Source: Litoditis marina
Taxonomy: Eukaryota > Nematoda > Chromadorea > Rhabditida > Rhabditidae
DNA: 64,000 nt
Assembly: GCA_964036275.1 (NCBI GenBank)
Contig: OZ038436.1
Location: 18,007,904-18,071,903, forward strand
Direction: 5' to 3'
This document shows positions 46,232 through 57,783 of this stretch, one piece after another. The notes beneath the pieces were generated by a model. It saw only the letters and a program-made list of their open reading frames with translations. It had not been told where the DNA came from and did not search any database. Each line of letters starts with the position of its first letter. Within the stretch, counting starts at the first letter, position 1. Position numbers and translations under genes: made by a program.

Positions 46232-46585
46232 TTTCTTTTTGAAAATTCACCATTTTTGATCAAATTTCACAGAGCGAGTGAATGAACTAATTCATTTCAC
46301 TCGCCAGATTTTTTTATTGTGAAAATATGAGATCCAGGCCATATAAATTACATTTAAAGTGTATTTACGTAACTTTGCAAAATCCAAAATCGTCAAAGTA
46401 GCGGTGAACTGATAACAACATTTGCAACCACATTCTCAGTTGAGAACATTCACAAATGCTTTCTATTTATTATTCTGTCGCATAGAAGTTAATGTTGACT
46501 TGCAATAGAACTTTCACAGTGTTGTAGCGCTGGTGGGCAGAGGAGAGTGCGGGGTCGTCTCTGATATTTGTCAGCCATTCTATCG

Positions 46586-46657
46586 GCCCAAGTAGTATAG
46601 TGGTTAGTACTCCACGTTGTGGCCGTGGCGACACAGGTTCGATTCCTGTCTTGGGCA
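46586..46657 (+). tRNA. tRNA-His(GTG)
   Basis: Canonical gene; upstream CC deletion. Confidence 0.95.
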
Positions 46658-47012
46658 TTTCTTTTTGAAAATTCACCATTTTTGATCAAATTTCACAGAG
46701 CGAGTGGAGGAACTAATTCATTTTACTCGCCAGATTTTTTTTATTGTGAGAATATGAAATCCAGCCCATAGAAATTACATTTAAAGTGTATTTACGTAAC
46801 TTTGCAAAATCCAAAATCGTCAAAGTAGCGGTGAACTGATAACAACATTTGCAACCACATTCTTAGTTGAGAACATTCACAAATGCTTTCTATTTATTAT
46901 TCTGTCGCATAGAAGTTAATGTTGACTTGCAATAGAACTTTCACAGTGTTGTAGCGCTGGTGGGCAGATGAGAGTGCGGGGTCGTCTCTGATATTTGTCA
47001 GCCATTCTATCG

Positions 47013-47084
47013 GCCCAAGTAGTATAGTGGTTAGTACTCCACGTTGTGGCCGTGGCGACACAGGTTCGATTCCTGTCTTGGGCA
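47013..47084 (+). tRNA. tRNA-His(GTG)
   Basis: Canonical gene; upstream CC deletion. Confidence 0.95.
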
Positions 47085-47438
47085 TTTCTTTTTGAAAATT
47101 CACCATTTTTGATCAAATCTCACAGAGCGAGTGGAGGAACTAATTCATTTCACTCGCCAGATTTTTTTATTGTGAAAATATGAGATCCAGCCCATATAAA
47201 TTACATTTAAAGTGTATTTACGTAACTTTGCAAAATCCAAAATCGTCAAAGTAGCGGTGAACTGATAACAATATTTGCAACCACATTCTTAGTTGAGAAC
47301 ATTCACAAATGCTTTCTATTTATTATTCTGTCGCATAGAAGTTAATGTTGACTTGCAATAGAACTTTCACAGTGTTGTAGCGCTGGTGGGCAGAGGAGAG
47401 TGCGGGGTCGTCTCTGATATTTGTCAGCCATTCTATCG

Positions 47439-47510
47439 GCCCAAGTAGTATAGTGGTTAGTACTCCACGTTGTGGCCGTGGCGACACAGGTTCGATTCCT
47501 GTCTTGGGCA
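47439..47510 (+). tRNA. tRNA-His(GTG)
   Basis: Canonical gene; upstream CC deletion. Confidence 0.95.
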
Positions 47511-47867
47511 TTTCTTTTTGAAAATTCACCATTTTTGATCAAATTTCACAGAGCGAGTGGAGGAACTAATTCATTTTACTCGCCAGATTTTTTTTATTGT
47601 GAGAATATGAAATCCAGCCCATAGAAATTACATTTAAAGTGTATTTACGTAACTTTGCAAAATCCAAAATCGTCAAAGTAGCGGTGAACTGATAACAACA
47701 TTTGCAACCACATTCTGAGTTGAGAACATTTACAAATGCTCTCTATTTATTATTCTGTCGCATAGAAGTTAATGTTGACTTGCAATAGAACTTTCACAGT
47801 GTTGTAGCCCGCTGGTGGGCAGAGGAGAATGCGGGGTCGTCTCTGATATTTGTCAGCCATTCTATCG

Positions 47868-47939
47868 GCCCAAGTAGTATAGTGGTTAGTACTCCACGTT
47901 GTGGCCGTGGCGACACAGGTTCGATTCCTGTCTTGGGCA
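47868..47939 (+). tRNA. tRNA-His(GTG)
   Basis: Canonical; last plus-strand unit before the inversion junction, so its 3' end faces the minus-strand copy at 48302. Confidence 0.95.
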
Positions 47940-48005
47940 TTTCTTTTTGAAAATTCACCATTTTTGATCAAATTTCACAGAGCGAGTGAATGAACTAATT
48001 CATTT

Positions 48006-48182
48006 TTAATAATAATAATAATAATAATTTATTGCTCATATATAAATGGCAGAACAAATTGTAACGTGTTATGTAACGTGTAAATTATGTAAATGTAAAT
48101 TATGTATGTAAATTATGTATGTAAAGTTATGTAAATTGTAACGTGTTATGTAATTGTAACGTGGCAGAACAAATTGTAACGC
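48006..48182. other. Non-array inversion junction, AT-rich
   Basis: 177 bp that match no part of the tRNA unit, between the last plus-strand unit and the first minus-strand unit. It starts with a run of TAA triplets (about 48007-48030), then repeats of GTAAATTATGTA-like sequence. A 19-bp direct repeat (GGCAGAACAAATTGTAACG) lies at 48048-48066 and 48163-48181. On the minus strand the left end reads GAGCAATAAATTATTATT, i.e. AATAAA followed by TTA triplets, which could be the 3' tail of another non-LTR element. No gene seen. Confidence 0.8.
48007..48030. repeat. TAA triplet microsatellite
   Basis: About seven consecutive AAT/TAA triplets at the left edge of the inversion junction. Confidence 0.85.
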
Positions 48183-48301
48183 AATTTATATGGGCTGGAT
48201 GTCATATTTTCACAATAAAAAAAGTCTGGCGAGTGAAATGAATTAGTTCCTCCACTCGCTCTGTGAAATTTGATCAAAAATGGTGAATTTTCAAAAAGAA
48301 A

Positions 48302-48369
48302 TGCCCAAGACAGGAATCCTGTGTCGCCACGGCCACGACGTGGAGTACTAACCACTATACTACTTGGGC
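48302..48369 (-). pseudogene. tRNA-His pseudogene, T loop deleted, U33C
   Basis: Four T-loop bases (54-57) are missing, destroying the B box, and U33 before the anticodon is C. Confidence 0.88.
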
Positions 48370-48725
48370 CGATAGAATGGCTTTCAAATATCAGAGACGA
48401 CCCCGCACTCTCCTCTGCCCACTAGCGGGCTACAACACTGTGAAAGTTCTATTGCAAGTCAACATTAACTTCTATGCGACAGAATAATAAATAGAAAGCA
48501 TTTGTGAATGTTCTCAACTAAGAATGTGGTTGCAAATGTTGTTATCAGCTCACCGCTACTTTGACGATTTTGGATTTTGCAAAGTTACTTAAATACAGTT
48601 TAAATGTAATTTCTATGGGCTGGATTTCATATTTTCACAATAAAAAAGTCTGGCGAGTGAAATGAATTAGTTCCTCCACTCGCTCTGTGAAATTCGATCA
48701 AAAATGGTGAATTTTCAAAAAGAAA

Positions 48726-48797
48726 TGCCCAAGTCAGGAATCGAACCTGTGTCGCCACGGCCACAACGTGGAGTACTAACCACTATACTACTTGGGC
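48726..48797 (-). tRNA. tRNA-His(GTG), T65A variant
   Basis: T65A makes an A49:A65 mismatch at the base of the T stem; B box intact. Confidence 0.89.
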
Positions 48798-49153
48798 CGA
48801 TAGAATGGCTGACAAATATCAGAGACGACCCCGCACTCTCCTCTGCCCACCAGCGGGCTACAACACTGTGAAAGTTCTATTGCAAGTCAACATTAACTTC
48901 TATGCGACAGAATAATAAATAGAAAGAATTTGTGAATGTTCTCAACTGCGAATGTGGTTGCAAATGTTGTTATCAGTTCACCGCTACTTTGACGATTTTG
49001 GATTTTGCAAAGTTACTTAAATACAGTTTAAATGTAATTTCTATGGGCTGGATTTCATATTTTCACAATAAAAAAGTCTGGCGAGTGAAATGAATTAGTT
49101 CCTCCACTCGCTCTGTGAAATTCGATCAAAAATGGTGAATTTTCAAAAAGAAA

Positions 49154-49225
49154 TGCCCAAGTCAGGAATCGAACCTGTGTCGCCACGGCCACAACGTGGA
49201 GTACTAACCACTATACTACTTGGGC
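49154..49225 (-). tRNA. tRNA-His(GTG), T65A variant
   Basis: A49:A65 mismatch. Confidence 0.89.
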
Positions 49226-49581
49226 CGATAGAATGGCTGACAAATATCAGAGACGACCCCGCACTCTCCTCTGCCCACTAGCGGGCTACAACACTGTGAA
49301 AGTTCTATTGCAAGTCAACATTAACTTCTATGCGACAGAATAATAAATAGAAAGCATTTGTGAATGTTCTCAACTAAGAATGTGGTTGCAAATGTTGTTA
49401 TCAGTTCACCGCTACTTTGACAATTTTGGATTTTGCAAAGTTACGTAAATACACTTTAAATGTAATTTCTATAGGCTGGATTTCATATTCTCACAATAAA
49501 AAAATCTGGCGAGTGGAATGAATTAGTTCCTCCTTTCGCTCTGTGAAATTTGATCAAAAATGGTGAATTTTCGAAAAGAAA

Positions 49582-49653
49582 TGCCCAAGACAGGAATCGA
49601 ACCTGTGTCGCCACGGCCACAACGTGGAGTACTAACCACTATACTACTTGGGC
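49582..49653 (-). tRNA. tRNA-His(GTG)
   Basis: Canonical gene; adjacent terminator is T4 (CTTTTC). Confidence 0.94.
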
Positions 49654-50009
49654 CGATAGAATGGCTGACAAATATCAGAGACGACCCCGCACTCTCCTCT
49701 GCCCACCAGCGGGCTACAACACTGTGAACGTTCTATTGCAAGTCAACATTAACTTCTATGCGACAGAATAATAAATAGAAAGCATTTGTGAATGTTCTCA
49801 ACTAAGAATGTGGTTGCAAATGTTGTTATCAGTTCACCGCTACTTTGACGATTTCGGATTTTGCAAAGTTACGTAAATACACTTTAAATGTAATTTCTAT
49901 GGGCTGGATTTCATATTTTCACAATAAAAAAATCTGGCGAGTGAAATGAATTAGTTCATTCACTCGCTCTGTGAAATTTGATCAAAAATGGTGAATTTTC
50001 AAAAATAAA

Positions 50010-50081
50010 TGCCCAAGACAGGAATCGAACCTGTGTCGCCACGGCCACAACGTGGAGTACTAACCACTATACTACTTGGGT
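50010..50081 (-). tRNA. tRNA-His(GTG), G1A variant
   Basis: G1A unpairs the end of the acceptor stem (A1:C72), next to the histidine identity position. Confidence 0.87.
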
Positions 50082-50436
50082 CGATAGAATGGCTGACAAA
50101 TATCGAGACGACCCCGCACTCTCCTCTGCCCACCAGCGGGCTACAACACTGTGAAAGATCTATTGCAAGTCAACATTAACTTATATGCGACAGAATAATA
50201 ATTAGAAAGCATTTGTGAATGTTCTCAACTAAGAATGTGGTTGCAAATGTTGTTATCAGTTCACCGCTACTTTGACGATTTTGGATTTTGCAAAGTTACG
50301 TAAATACACTTTAAATGTAATTTCTATGGGCTGGATTTCATATTTTCACAATAAAAAAATCTGGCGAGTGAAATGAATTAGTTCCTCCTTTCGCTCTGTG
50401 AAATTTGATCAAAAATGGTGAATTTTCAAAAAGAAA

Positions 50437-50508
50437 TGCCCAAGACAGGAATCGAACCTGTGTCGCCACGGCCACAACGTGGAGTACTAACCACTATACT
50501 ACTTGGGC
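50437..50508 (-). tRNA. tRNA-His(GTG)
   Basis: Canonical copy. Confidence 0.95.
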
Positions 50509-50864
50509 CGATAGAATGGCTGACAAATATCAGAGACGACCCCGCACTCTCCTCTGCCCAACAGCGGGCTACAACACTGTGAAAGTTCTATTGCAAGTCA
50601 ACATTAACTTATATGCGACAGAATAATAAATAGAAAGCATTTGTGAATGTTCTCAACTAAGATTGTGGTTGCAAATGTTGTTATCAGTTCACCGCTACTT
50701 TGACGATTTTGGATTTTGCAAAGTTACGTAAATACACTTTAAATGTAATTTATATGGGCTGGATTTCATATTTTCACAATAAAAACATCTGGCGAGTGAA
50801 ATGAATTAGTTCCTCCTTTCGCTCTGTGTAATTTGATCAAAGATGGTGAATTTTAAAAAAGAAA

Positions 50865-50936
50865 TGCCCAAGACAGGAATCGAACTTGTGTCGCCACGGC
50901 CACAACGTGGAGTACTAACCACTATACTACTTGGGC
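50865..50936 (-). tRNA. tRNA-His(GTG), G52A variant
   Basis: G52A makes A52:C62 in the T stem and changes the B box; T6 follows. Confidence 0.87.
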
Positions 50937-51293
50937 CGATAGAATGGCTGACAAATATCAGAGACGACCCCGCACTCTCCTCTGCCCACCAGCGGGCTAC
51001 AACACTGTGAACGTTCTATTGCAAGTCAACATTAACTTCTATGCGACAGAATAATAAATAGAAAGCATTTGTGAATGTTCTCAACTAAGAATGTGGTTGC
51101 AAATGTTGTTATCAGTTCACCGCTACTTTGACGATTTTGGATTTTGCAAAGTTACGTAAATACACTTTAAATGTAATTTATATGGGCTGGATTTCATATT
51201 TTCACCATAAAAAACATCTGGCGAGTGAAATGAATTAGTTCCTCCTTTCGCTCTGTGAAATTTGATCAAAAATGGTGAATTTTCAAAAAGAAA

Positions 51294-51365
51294 TGCCCAA
51301 GACAGGAATCGAACCTGTGTCGCCACGGCCACAACGTGGAGTACTAACCACTATACTACTTGGGC
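51294..51365 (-). tRNA. tRNA-His(GTG)
   Basis: Canonical copy. Confidence 0.95.
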
Positions 51366-51720
51366 CGATAGAATGGCTGACAAATATCGAGACGACCCCG
51401 CACTCTCCTCTGCCCACCAGCGGGCTACAACACTGTGAAAGATCTATTGCAAGTCAACATTAACTTATATGCGACAGAATAATAATTAGAAAGCATTTGT
51501 GAATGTTCTCAACTAAGAATGTGGTTGCAAATGTTGTTATCAGTTCACCGCTACTTTGACGATTTTGGATTTTGCAAAGTTACGTAAATACACTTTAAAT
51601 GTAATTTCTATGGGCTGGATTTCATATTTTCACAATAAAAAAATCTGGCGAGTGAAATGAATTAGTTCATTCACTCGCTCTGTGAAATTTGATCAAAAAT
51701 GGTGAATTTTCAAAAAGAAA

Positions 51721-51792
51721 TGCCCAAGACAGGAATCGAACCTGTGTGGCCACGGCCACAACGTGGAGTACTAACCACTATACTACTTGGGC
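51721..51792 (-). tRNA. tRNA-His(GTG), variable-loop change
   Basis: Variable loop CCAC instead of CGAC; stems intact. Confidence 0.92.
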
Positions 51793-52148
51793 CGATAGAA
51801 TGGCTGACAAATATCAGAGACGACCCCGCACTCTCCTCTGCCCAACAGCGGGCTACAACACTGTGAAAGTTCTATTGCAAGTCAACATTAACTTATATGC
51901 GACAGAATAATAAATAGAAAGCATTTGTGAATGTTCTCAACTAAGATTGTGGTTGCAAATGTTGTTATCAGTTCACCGCTACTTTGACGATTTTGGATTT
52001 TGCAAAGTTACGTAAATACACTTTAAATGTAATTTATATGGGCTGGATTTCATATTTTCACAATAAAAACATCTGGCGAGTGAAATGAATTAGTTCTTCC
52101 TTTCGCTCTGTGTAATTTGATCAAAGATGGTGAATTTTCAAAAAGAAA

Positions 52149-52220
52149 TGCCCAAGACAGGAATCGAACCTGTGTCGCCACGGCCACAACGTGGAGTACT
52201 AACCACTATACTACTTGGGC
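52149..52220 (-). tRNA. tRNA-His(GTG)
   Basis: Canonical copy. Confidence 0.95.
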
Positions 52221-52576
52221 CGATAGAATGGCTGACAAATATCAGAGACGACCCCGCACTCTCCTCTGCCCAACAGCGGGCTACAACACTGTGAAAGTTC
52301 TATTGCAAGTCAACATTAACTTATATGCGACAGAATAATAAATAGAAAGCATTTGTGAATGTTCTCAACTAAGATTGTGGTTGCAAATGTTGTTATCAGT
52401 TCACCGCTACTTTGACGATTTTGGATTTTGCAAAGTTACGTAAATACACTTTAAATGTAATTTATATGGGCTGGATTTCATATTTTCACAATAAAAACAT
52501 CTGGCGAGTGAAATGAATTAGTTCTTCCTTTCGCTCTGTGTAATTTGATCAAAGATGGTGAATTTTAAAAAAGAAA

Positions 52577-52648
52577 TGCCCAAGACAGGAATCGAACCTG
52601 TGTCGCCACGGCCACAACGTGGAGTACTAACCACTATACTACTTGGGC
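52577..52648 (-). tRNA. tRNA-His(GTG)
   Basis: Canonical; T6 follows. Confidence 0.95.
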
Positions 52649-53005
52649 CGATAGAATGGCTGACAAATATCAGAGACGACCCCGCACTCTCCTCTGCCCA
52701 CCAGCGGGCTACAACACTGTGAACGTTCTATTGCAAGTCAACATTAACTTCTATGCGACAGAATAATAAATAGAAAGCATTTGTGAATGTTCTCAACTAA
52801 GAATGTGGTTGCAAATGTTGTTATCAGTTCACCGCTACTTTGACGATTTTGGATTTTGCAAAGTTACGTAAATACACTTTAAATGTAATTTATATGGGCT
52901 GGATTTCATATTTTCACCATAAAAAACATCTGGCGAGTGAAATGAATTAGTTCCTCCTTTCGCTCTGTGAAATTTGATCAAAAATGGTGAATTTTCAAAA
53001 AGAAA

Positions 53006-53077
53006 TGCCCAAGACAGGAATCGAACCTGTGTCGCCACGGCCACAACGTGGAGTACTAACCACTATACTACTTGGGC
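53006..53077 (-). tRNA. tRNA-His(GTG)
   Basis: Canonical; first member of the 1,285-bp higher-order repeat. Confidence 0.95.
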
Positions 53078-53433
53078 CGATAGAATGGCTGACAAATATC
53101 AGAGACGACCCCGCACTCTCCTCTGCCCACCAGCGGGCTACAACACTGTGAAAGTTCTATTGCAAGTCAACATTAACTTCAATGCGACAGAATAATAAAT
53201 AGAAAGAATTTGTGAATGTTCTCAACTGCGAATGTGGTTGCAAATGTTGTTATCAGTTCACCGCTACTTTGACGATTTTGGATTTTGCAAAGTTACTTAA
53301 ATACAGTTTAAATGTAATTTCTATGGGCTGGATTTCATATTTTCACAATAAAAAAGTCTGGCGAGTGAAATGAATTAGTTCCTCCACTCGCTCTGTGAAA
53401 TTCGATCAAAAATGGTGAATTTTCAAAAAGAAA

Positions 53434-53505
53434 TGCCCAAGTCAGGAATCGAACCTGTATCGCCACGGCCACAACGTGGAGTACTAACCACTATACTACT
53501 TGGGC
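53434..53505 (-). tRNA. tRNA-His(GTG), T65A and C48T
   Basis: A49:A65 mismatch plus variable loop CGAT. Confidence 0.88.
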
Positions 53506-53861
53506 CGATAGAATGGCTGACAAATATCAGAGACGACCCCGCACTCTCCTCTGCCCACCAGCGGGCTACAACACTGTGAAAGTTCTATTGCAAGTCAACA
53601 TTAACTTCTATGCGACAGAATAATAAATAGAAAGCATTTGTGAATGTTCTCAACTAAGAATGTGGTTGCAAATGTTGTTATCAGCTCACCGCTACTTTGA
53701 CGATTTTGGATTTTGCAAAGTTACTTAAATACAGTTTAAATGTAATTTCTATGGGCTGGATTTCATATTTTCACAATAAAAAAGTCTGGCGAGTGAAATG
53801 AATTAGTTCCTCCACTCGCTCTGTGAAATTCGATCAAAAATGGTGAATTTTCAAAAAGAAA

Positions 53862-53933
53862 TGCCCAAGTCAGGAATCGAACCTGTGTCGCCACGGCCAC
53901 AACGTGGAGTACTAACCACTATACTACTTGGGC
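53862..53933 (-). tRNA. tRNA-His(GTG), T65A variant
   Basis: A49:A65 mismatch. Confidence 0.89.
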
Positions 53934-54290
53934 CGATAGAATGGCTGACAAATATCAGAGACGACCCCGCACTCTCCTCTGCCCACCAGCGGGCTACAAC
54001 ACTGTGAACGTTCTATTGCAAGTCAACATTAACTTCTATGCGACAGAATAATAAATAGAAAGCATTTGTGAATGTTCTCAACTAAGAATGTGGTTGCAAA
54101 TGTTGTTATCAGTTCACCGCTACTTTGACGATTTTGGATTTTGCAAAGTTACGTAAATACACTTTAAATGTAATTTATATGGGCTGGATTTCATATTTTC
54201 ACCATAAAAAACATCTGGCGAGTGAAATGAATTAGTTCCTCCTTTCGCTCTGTGAAATTTGATCAAAAATGGTGAATTTTCAAAAAGAAA

Positions 54291-54362
54291 TGCCCAAGAC
54301 AGGAATCGAACCTGTGTCGCCACGGCCACAACGTGGAGTACTAACCACTATACTACTTGGGC
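54291..54362 (-). tRNA. tRNA-His(GTG)
   Basis: Canonical; repeats 53006 at +1,285. Confidence 0.95.
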
Positions 54363-54718
54363 CGATAGAATGGCTGACAAATATCAGAGACGACCCCGCA
54401 CTCTCCTCTGCCCACCAGCGGGCTACAACACTGTGAAAGTTCTATTGCAAGTCAACATTAACTTCAATGCGACAGAATAATAAATAGAAAGAATTTGTGA
54501 ATGTTCTCAACTGCGAATGTGGTTGCAAATGTTGTTATCAGTTCACCGCTACTTTGACGATTTTGGATTTTGCAAAGTTACTTAAATACAGTTTAAATGT
54601 AATTTCTATGGGCTGGATTTCATATTTTCACAATAAAAAAGTCTGGCGAGTGAAATGAATTAGTTCCTCCACTCGCTCTGTGAAATTCGATCAAAAATGG
54701 TGAATTTTCAAAAAGAAA

Positions 54719-54790
54719 TGCCCAAGTCAGGAATCGAACCTGTATCGCCACGGCCACAACGTGGAGTACTAACCACTATACTACTTGGGC
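54719..54790 (-). tRNA. tRNA-His(GTG), T65A and C48T
   Basis: Repeats 53434 at +1,285 with both changes. Confidence 0.88.
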
Positions 54791-55146
54791 CGATAGAATG
54801 GCTGACAAATATCAGAGACGACCCCGCACTCTCCTCTGCCCACCAGCGGGCTACAACACTGTGAAAGTTCTATTGCAAGTCAACATTAACTTCTATGCGA
54901 CAGAATAATAAATAGAAAGCATTTGTGAATGTTCTCAACTAAGAATGTGGTTGCAAATGTTGTTATCAGCTCACCGCTACTTTGACGATTTTGGATTTTG
55001 CAAAGTTACTTAAATACAGTTTAAATGTAATTTCTATGGGCTGGATTTCATATTTTCACAATAAAAAAGTCTGGCGAGTGAAATGAATTAGTTCCTCCAC
55101 TCGCTCTGTGAAATTCGATCAAAAATGGTGAATTTTCAAAAAGAAA

Positions 55147-55218
55147 TGCCCAAGTCAGGAATCGAACCTGTGTCGCCACGGCCACAACGTGGAGTACTAA
55201 CCACTATACTACTTGGGC
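55147..55218 (-). tRNA. tRNA-His(GTG), T65A variant
   Basis: A49:A65 mismatch; repeats 53862. Confidence 0.89.
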
Positions 55219-55575
55219 CGATAGAATGGCTGACAAATATCAGAGACGACCCCGCACTCTCCTCTGCCCACCAGCGGGCTACAACACTGTGAACGTTCTA
55301 TTGCAAGTCAACATTAACTTCTATGCGACAGAATAATAAATAGAAAGCATTTGTGAATGTTCTCAACTAAGAATGTGGTTGCAAATGTTGTTATCAGTTC
55401 ACCGCTACTTTGACGATTTTGGATTTTGCAAAGTTACGTAAATACACTTTAAATGTAATTTATATGGGCTGGATTTCATATTTTCACCATAAAAAACATC
55501 TGGCGAGTGAAATGAATTAGTTCCTCCTTTCGCTCTGTGAAATTTGATCAAAAATGGTGAATTTTCAAAAAGAAA

Positions 55576-55647
55576 TGCCCAAGACAGGAATCGAACCTGT
55601 GTCGCCACGGCCACAACGTGGAGTACTAACCACTATACTACTTGGGC
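55576..55647 (-). tRNA. tRNA-His(GTG)
   Basis: Canonical; repeats 54291 at +1,285. Confidence 0.95.
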
Positions 55648-56003
55648 CGATAGAATGGCTGACAAATATCAGAGACGACCCCGCACTCTCCTCTGCCCAC
55701 CAGCGGGCTACAACACTGTGAAAGTTCTATTGCAAGTCAACATTAACTTCAATGCGACAGAATAATAAATAGAAAGAATTTGTGAATGTTCTCAACTGCG
55801 AATGTGGTTGCAAATGTTGTTATCAGTTCACCGCTACTTTGACGATTTTGGATTTTGCAAAGTTACTTAAATACAGTTTAAATGTAATTTCTATGGGCTG
55901 GATTTCATATTTTCACAATAAAAAAGTCTGGCGAGTGAAATGAATTAGTTCCTCCACTCGCTCTGTGAAATTCGATCAAAAATGGTGAATTTTCAAAAAG
56001 AAA

Positions 56004-56075
56004 TGCCCAAGTCAGGAATCGAACCTGTGTCGCCACGGCCACAACGTGGAGTACTAACCACTATACTACTTGGGC
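56004..56075 (-). tRNA. tRNA-His(GTG), T65A variant
   Basis: A49:A65 mismatch; lacks the C48T of the two preceding periods. Confidence 0.89.
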
Positions 56076-56431
56076 CGATAGAATGGCTGACAAATATCAG
56101 AGACGACCCCGCACTCTCCTCTGCCCACCAGCGGGCTACAACACTGTGAAAGTTCTATTGCAAGTCAACATTAACTTCTATGCGACAGAATAATAAATAG
56201 AAAGCATTTGTGAATGTTCTCAACTAAGAATGTGGTTGCAAATGTTGTTATCAGCTCACCGCTACTTTGACGATTTTGGATTTTGCAAAGTTACTTAAAT
56301 ACAGTTTAAATGTAATTTCTATGGGCTGGATTTCATATTTTCACAATAAAAAAGTCTGGCGAGTGAAATGAATTAGTTCCTCCACTCGCTCTGTGAAATT
56401 CGATCAAAAATGGTGAATTTTCAAAAAGAAA

Positions 56432-56503
56432 TGCCCAAGTCAGGAATCGAACCTGTGTCGCCACGGCCACAACGTGGAGTACTAACCACTATACTACTTG
56501 GGC
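56432..56503 (-). tRNA. tRNA-His(GTG), T65A variant
   Basis: A49:A65 mismatch. Confidence 0.89.
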
Positions 56504-56859
56504 CGATAGAATGGCTGACAAATATCAGAGACGACCCCGCACTCTCCTCTGCCCACCAGCGGGCTACAACACTGTGAAAGTTCTATTGCAAGTCAACATT
56601 AACTTCAATGCGACAGAATAATAAATAGAAAGAATTTGTGAATGTTCTCAACTGCGAATGTGGTTGCAAATGTTGTTATCAGTTCACCGCTACTTTGACG
56701 ATTTTGGATTTTGCAAAGTTACTTAAATACAGTTTAAATGTAATTTCTATGGGCTGGATTTCATATTTTCACAATAAAAAAGTCTGGCGAGTGAAATGAA
56801 TTAGTTCCTCCACTCGCTCTGTGAAATTCGATCAAAAATGGTGAATTTTCAAAAAGAAA

Positions 56860-56931
56860 TGCCCAAGACAGGAATCGAACCTGTGTCGCCACGGCCACAA
56901 CGTGGAGTACTAACCACTATACTACTTGGGC
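56860..56931 (-). tRNA. tRNA-His(GTG)
   Basis: Canonical copy. Confidence 0.95.
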
Positions 56932-57287
56932 CGATAGAATGGCTGACAAATATCAGAGACGACCCCGCACTCTCCTCTGCCCACCAGCGGGCTACAACAC
57001 TGTGAAAGTTCTATTGCAAGTCAACATTAACTTCTATGCGACAGAATAATAAATAGAAAGCATTTGTGAATGTTCTCAACTAAGAATGTGGTTGCAAATG
57101 TTGTTATCAGCTCACCGCTACTTTGACGATTTTGGATTTTGCAAAGTTACTTAAATACAGTTTAAATGTAATTTCTATGGGCTGGATTTCATATTTTCAC
57201 AATAAAAAAGTCTGGCGAGTGAAATGAATTAGTTCCTCCACTCGCTCTGTGAAATTCGATCAAAAATGGTGAATTTTCAAAAAGAAA

Positions 57288-57359
57288 TGCCCAAGTCAGG
57301 AATCGAACCTGTGTCGCCACGGCCACAACGTGGAGTACTAACCACTATACTACTTGGGC
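57288..57359 (-). tRNA. tRNA-His(GTG), T65A variant
   Basis: A49:A65 mismatch. Confidence 0.89.
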
Positions 57360-57715
57360 CGATAGAATGGCTGACAAATATCAGAGACGACCCCGCACTC
57401 TCCTCTGCCCACCAGCGGGCTACAACACTGTGAAAGTTCTATTGCAAGTCAACATTAACTTCAATGCGACAGAATAATAAATAGAAAGAATTTGTGAATG
57501 TTCTCAACTGCGAATGTGGTTGCAAATGTTGTTATCAGTTCACCGCTACTTTGACGATTTTGGATTTTGCAAAGTTACTTAAATACAGTTTAAATGTAAT
57601 TTCTATGGGCTGGATTTCATATTTTCACAATAAAAAAGTCTGGCGAGTGAAATGAATTAGTTCCTCCACTCGCTCTGTGAAATTCGATCAAAAATGGTGA
57701 ATTTTCAAAAAGAAA

Positions 57716-57783
57716 TGCCCAAGACAGGAATCCTGTGTCGCCACGGCCACAACGTGGAGTACTAACCACTATACTACTTGGGC
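57716..57783 (-). pseudogene. tRNA-His pseudogene, T loop deleted
   Basis: Same 4-nt loss of bases 54-57 as 48302-48369, but U33 is intact here. Confidence 0.88.

Larger units (their letters stand above)
20192..48005 (+). repeat. tRNA-His tandem array, block 5 (65 units, uninterrupted)
   Basis: Longest run, almost strictly 428-bp period. The first unit has the GCGAGTGGAGG spacer type; from about 21.0 to 36.0 kb most units have the GCGAAAGGAGG type; beyond 36.0 kb these mix with a GCGAGTGAATG type. Five units (39313, 43163, 46586, 47013, 47439) share a 2-bp CC deletion in the GC-rich segment before the tRNA. The block ends inside the spacer hairpin at the inversion junction. Confidence 0.97.

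Noticed and set aside
48006..48182. Telomere repeat or chromosome end
   Set aside because: No TTAGGC or TTAGGG tracts; the sequence is TAA triplets and GTAAATTATG-like repeats with array on both sides.
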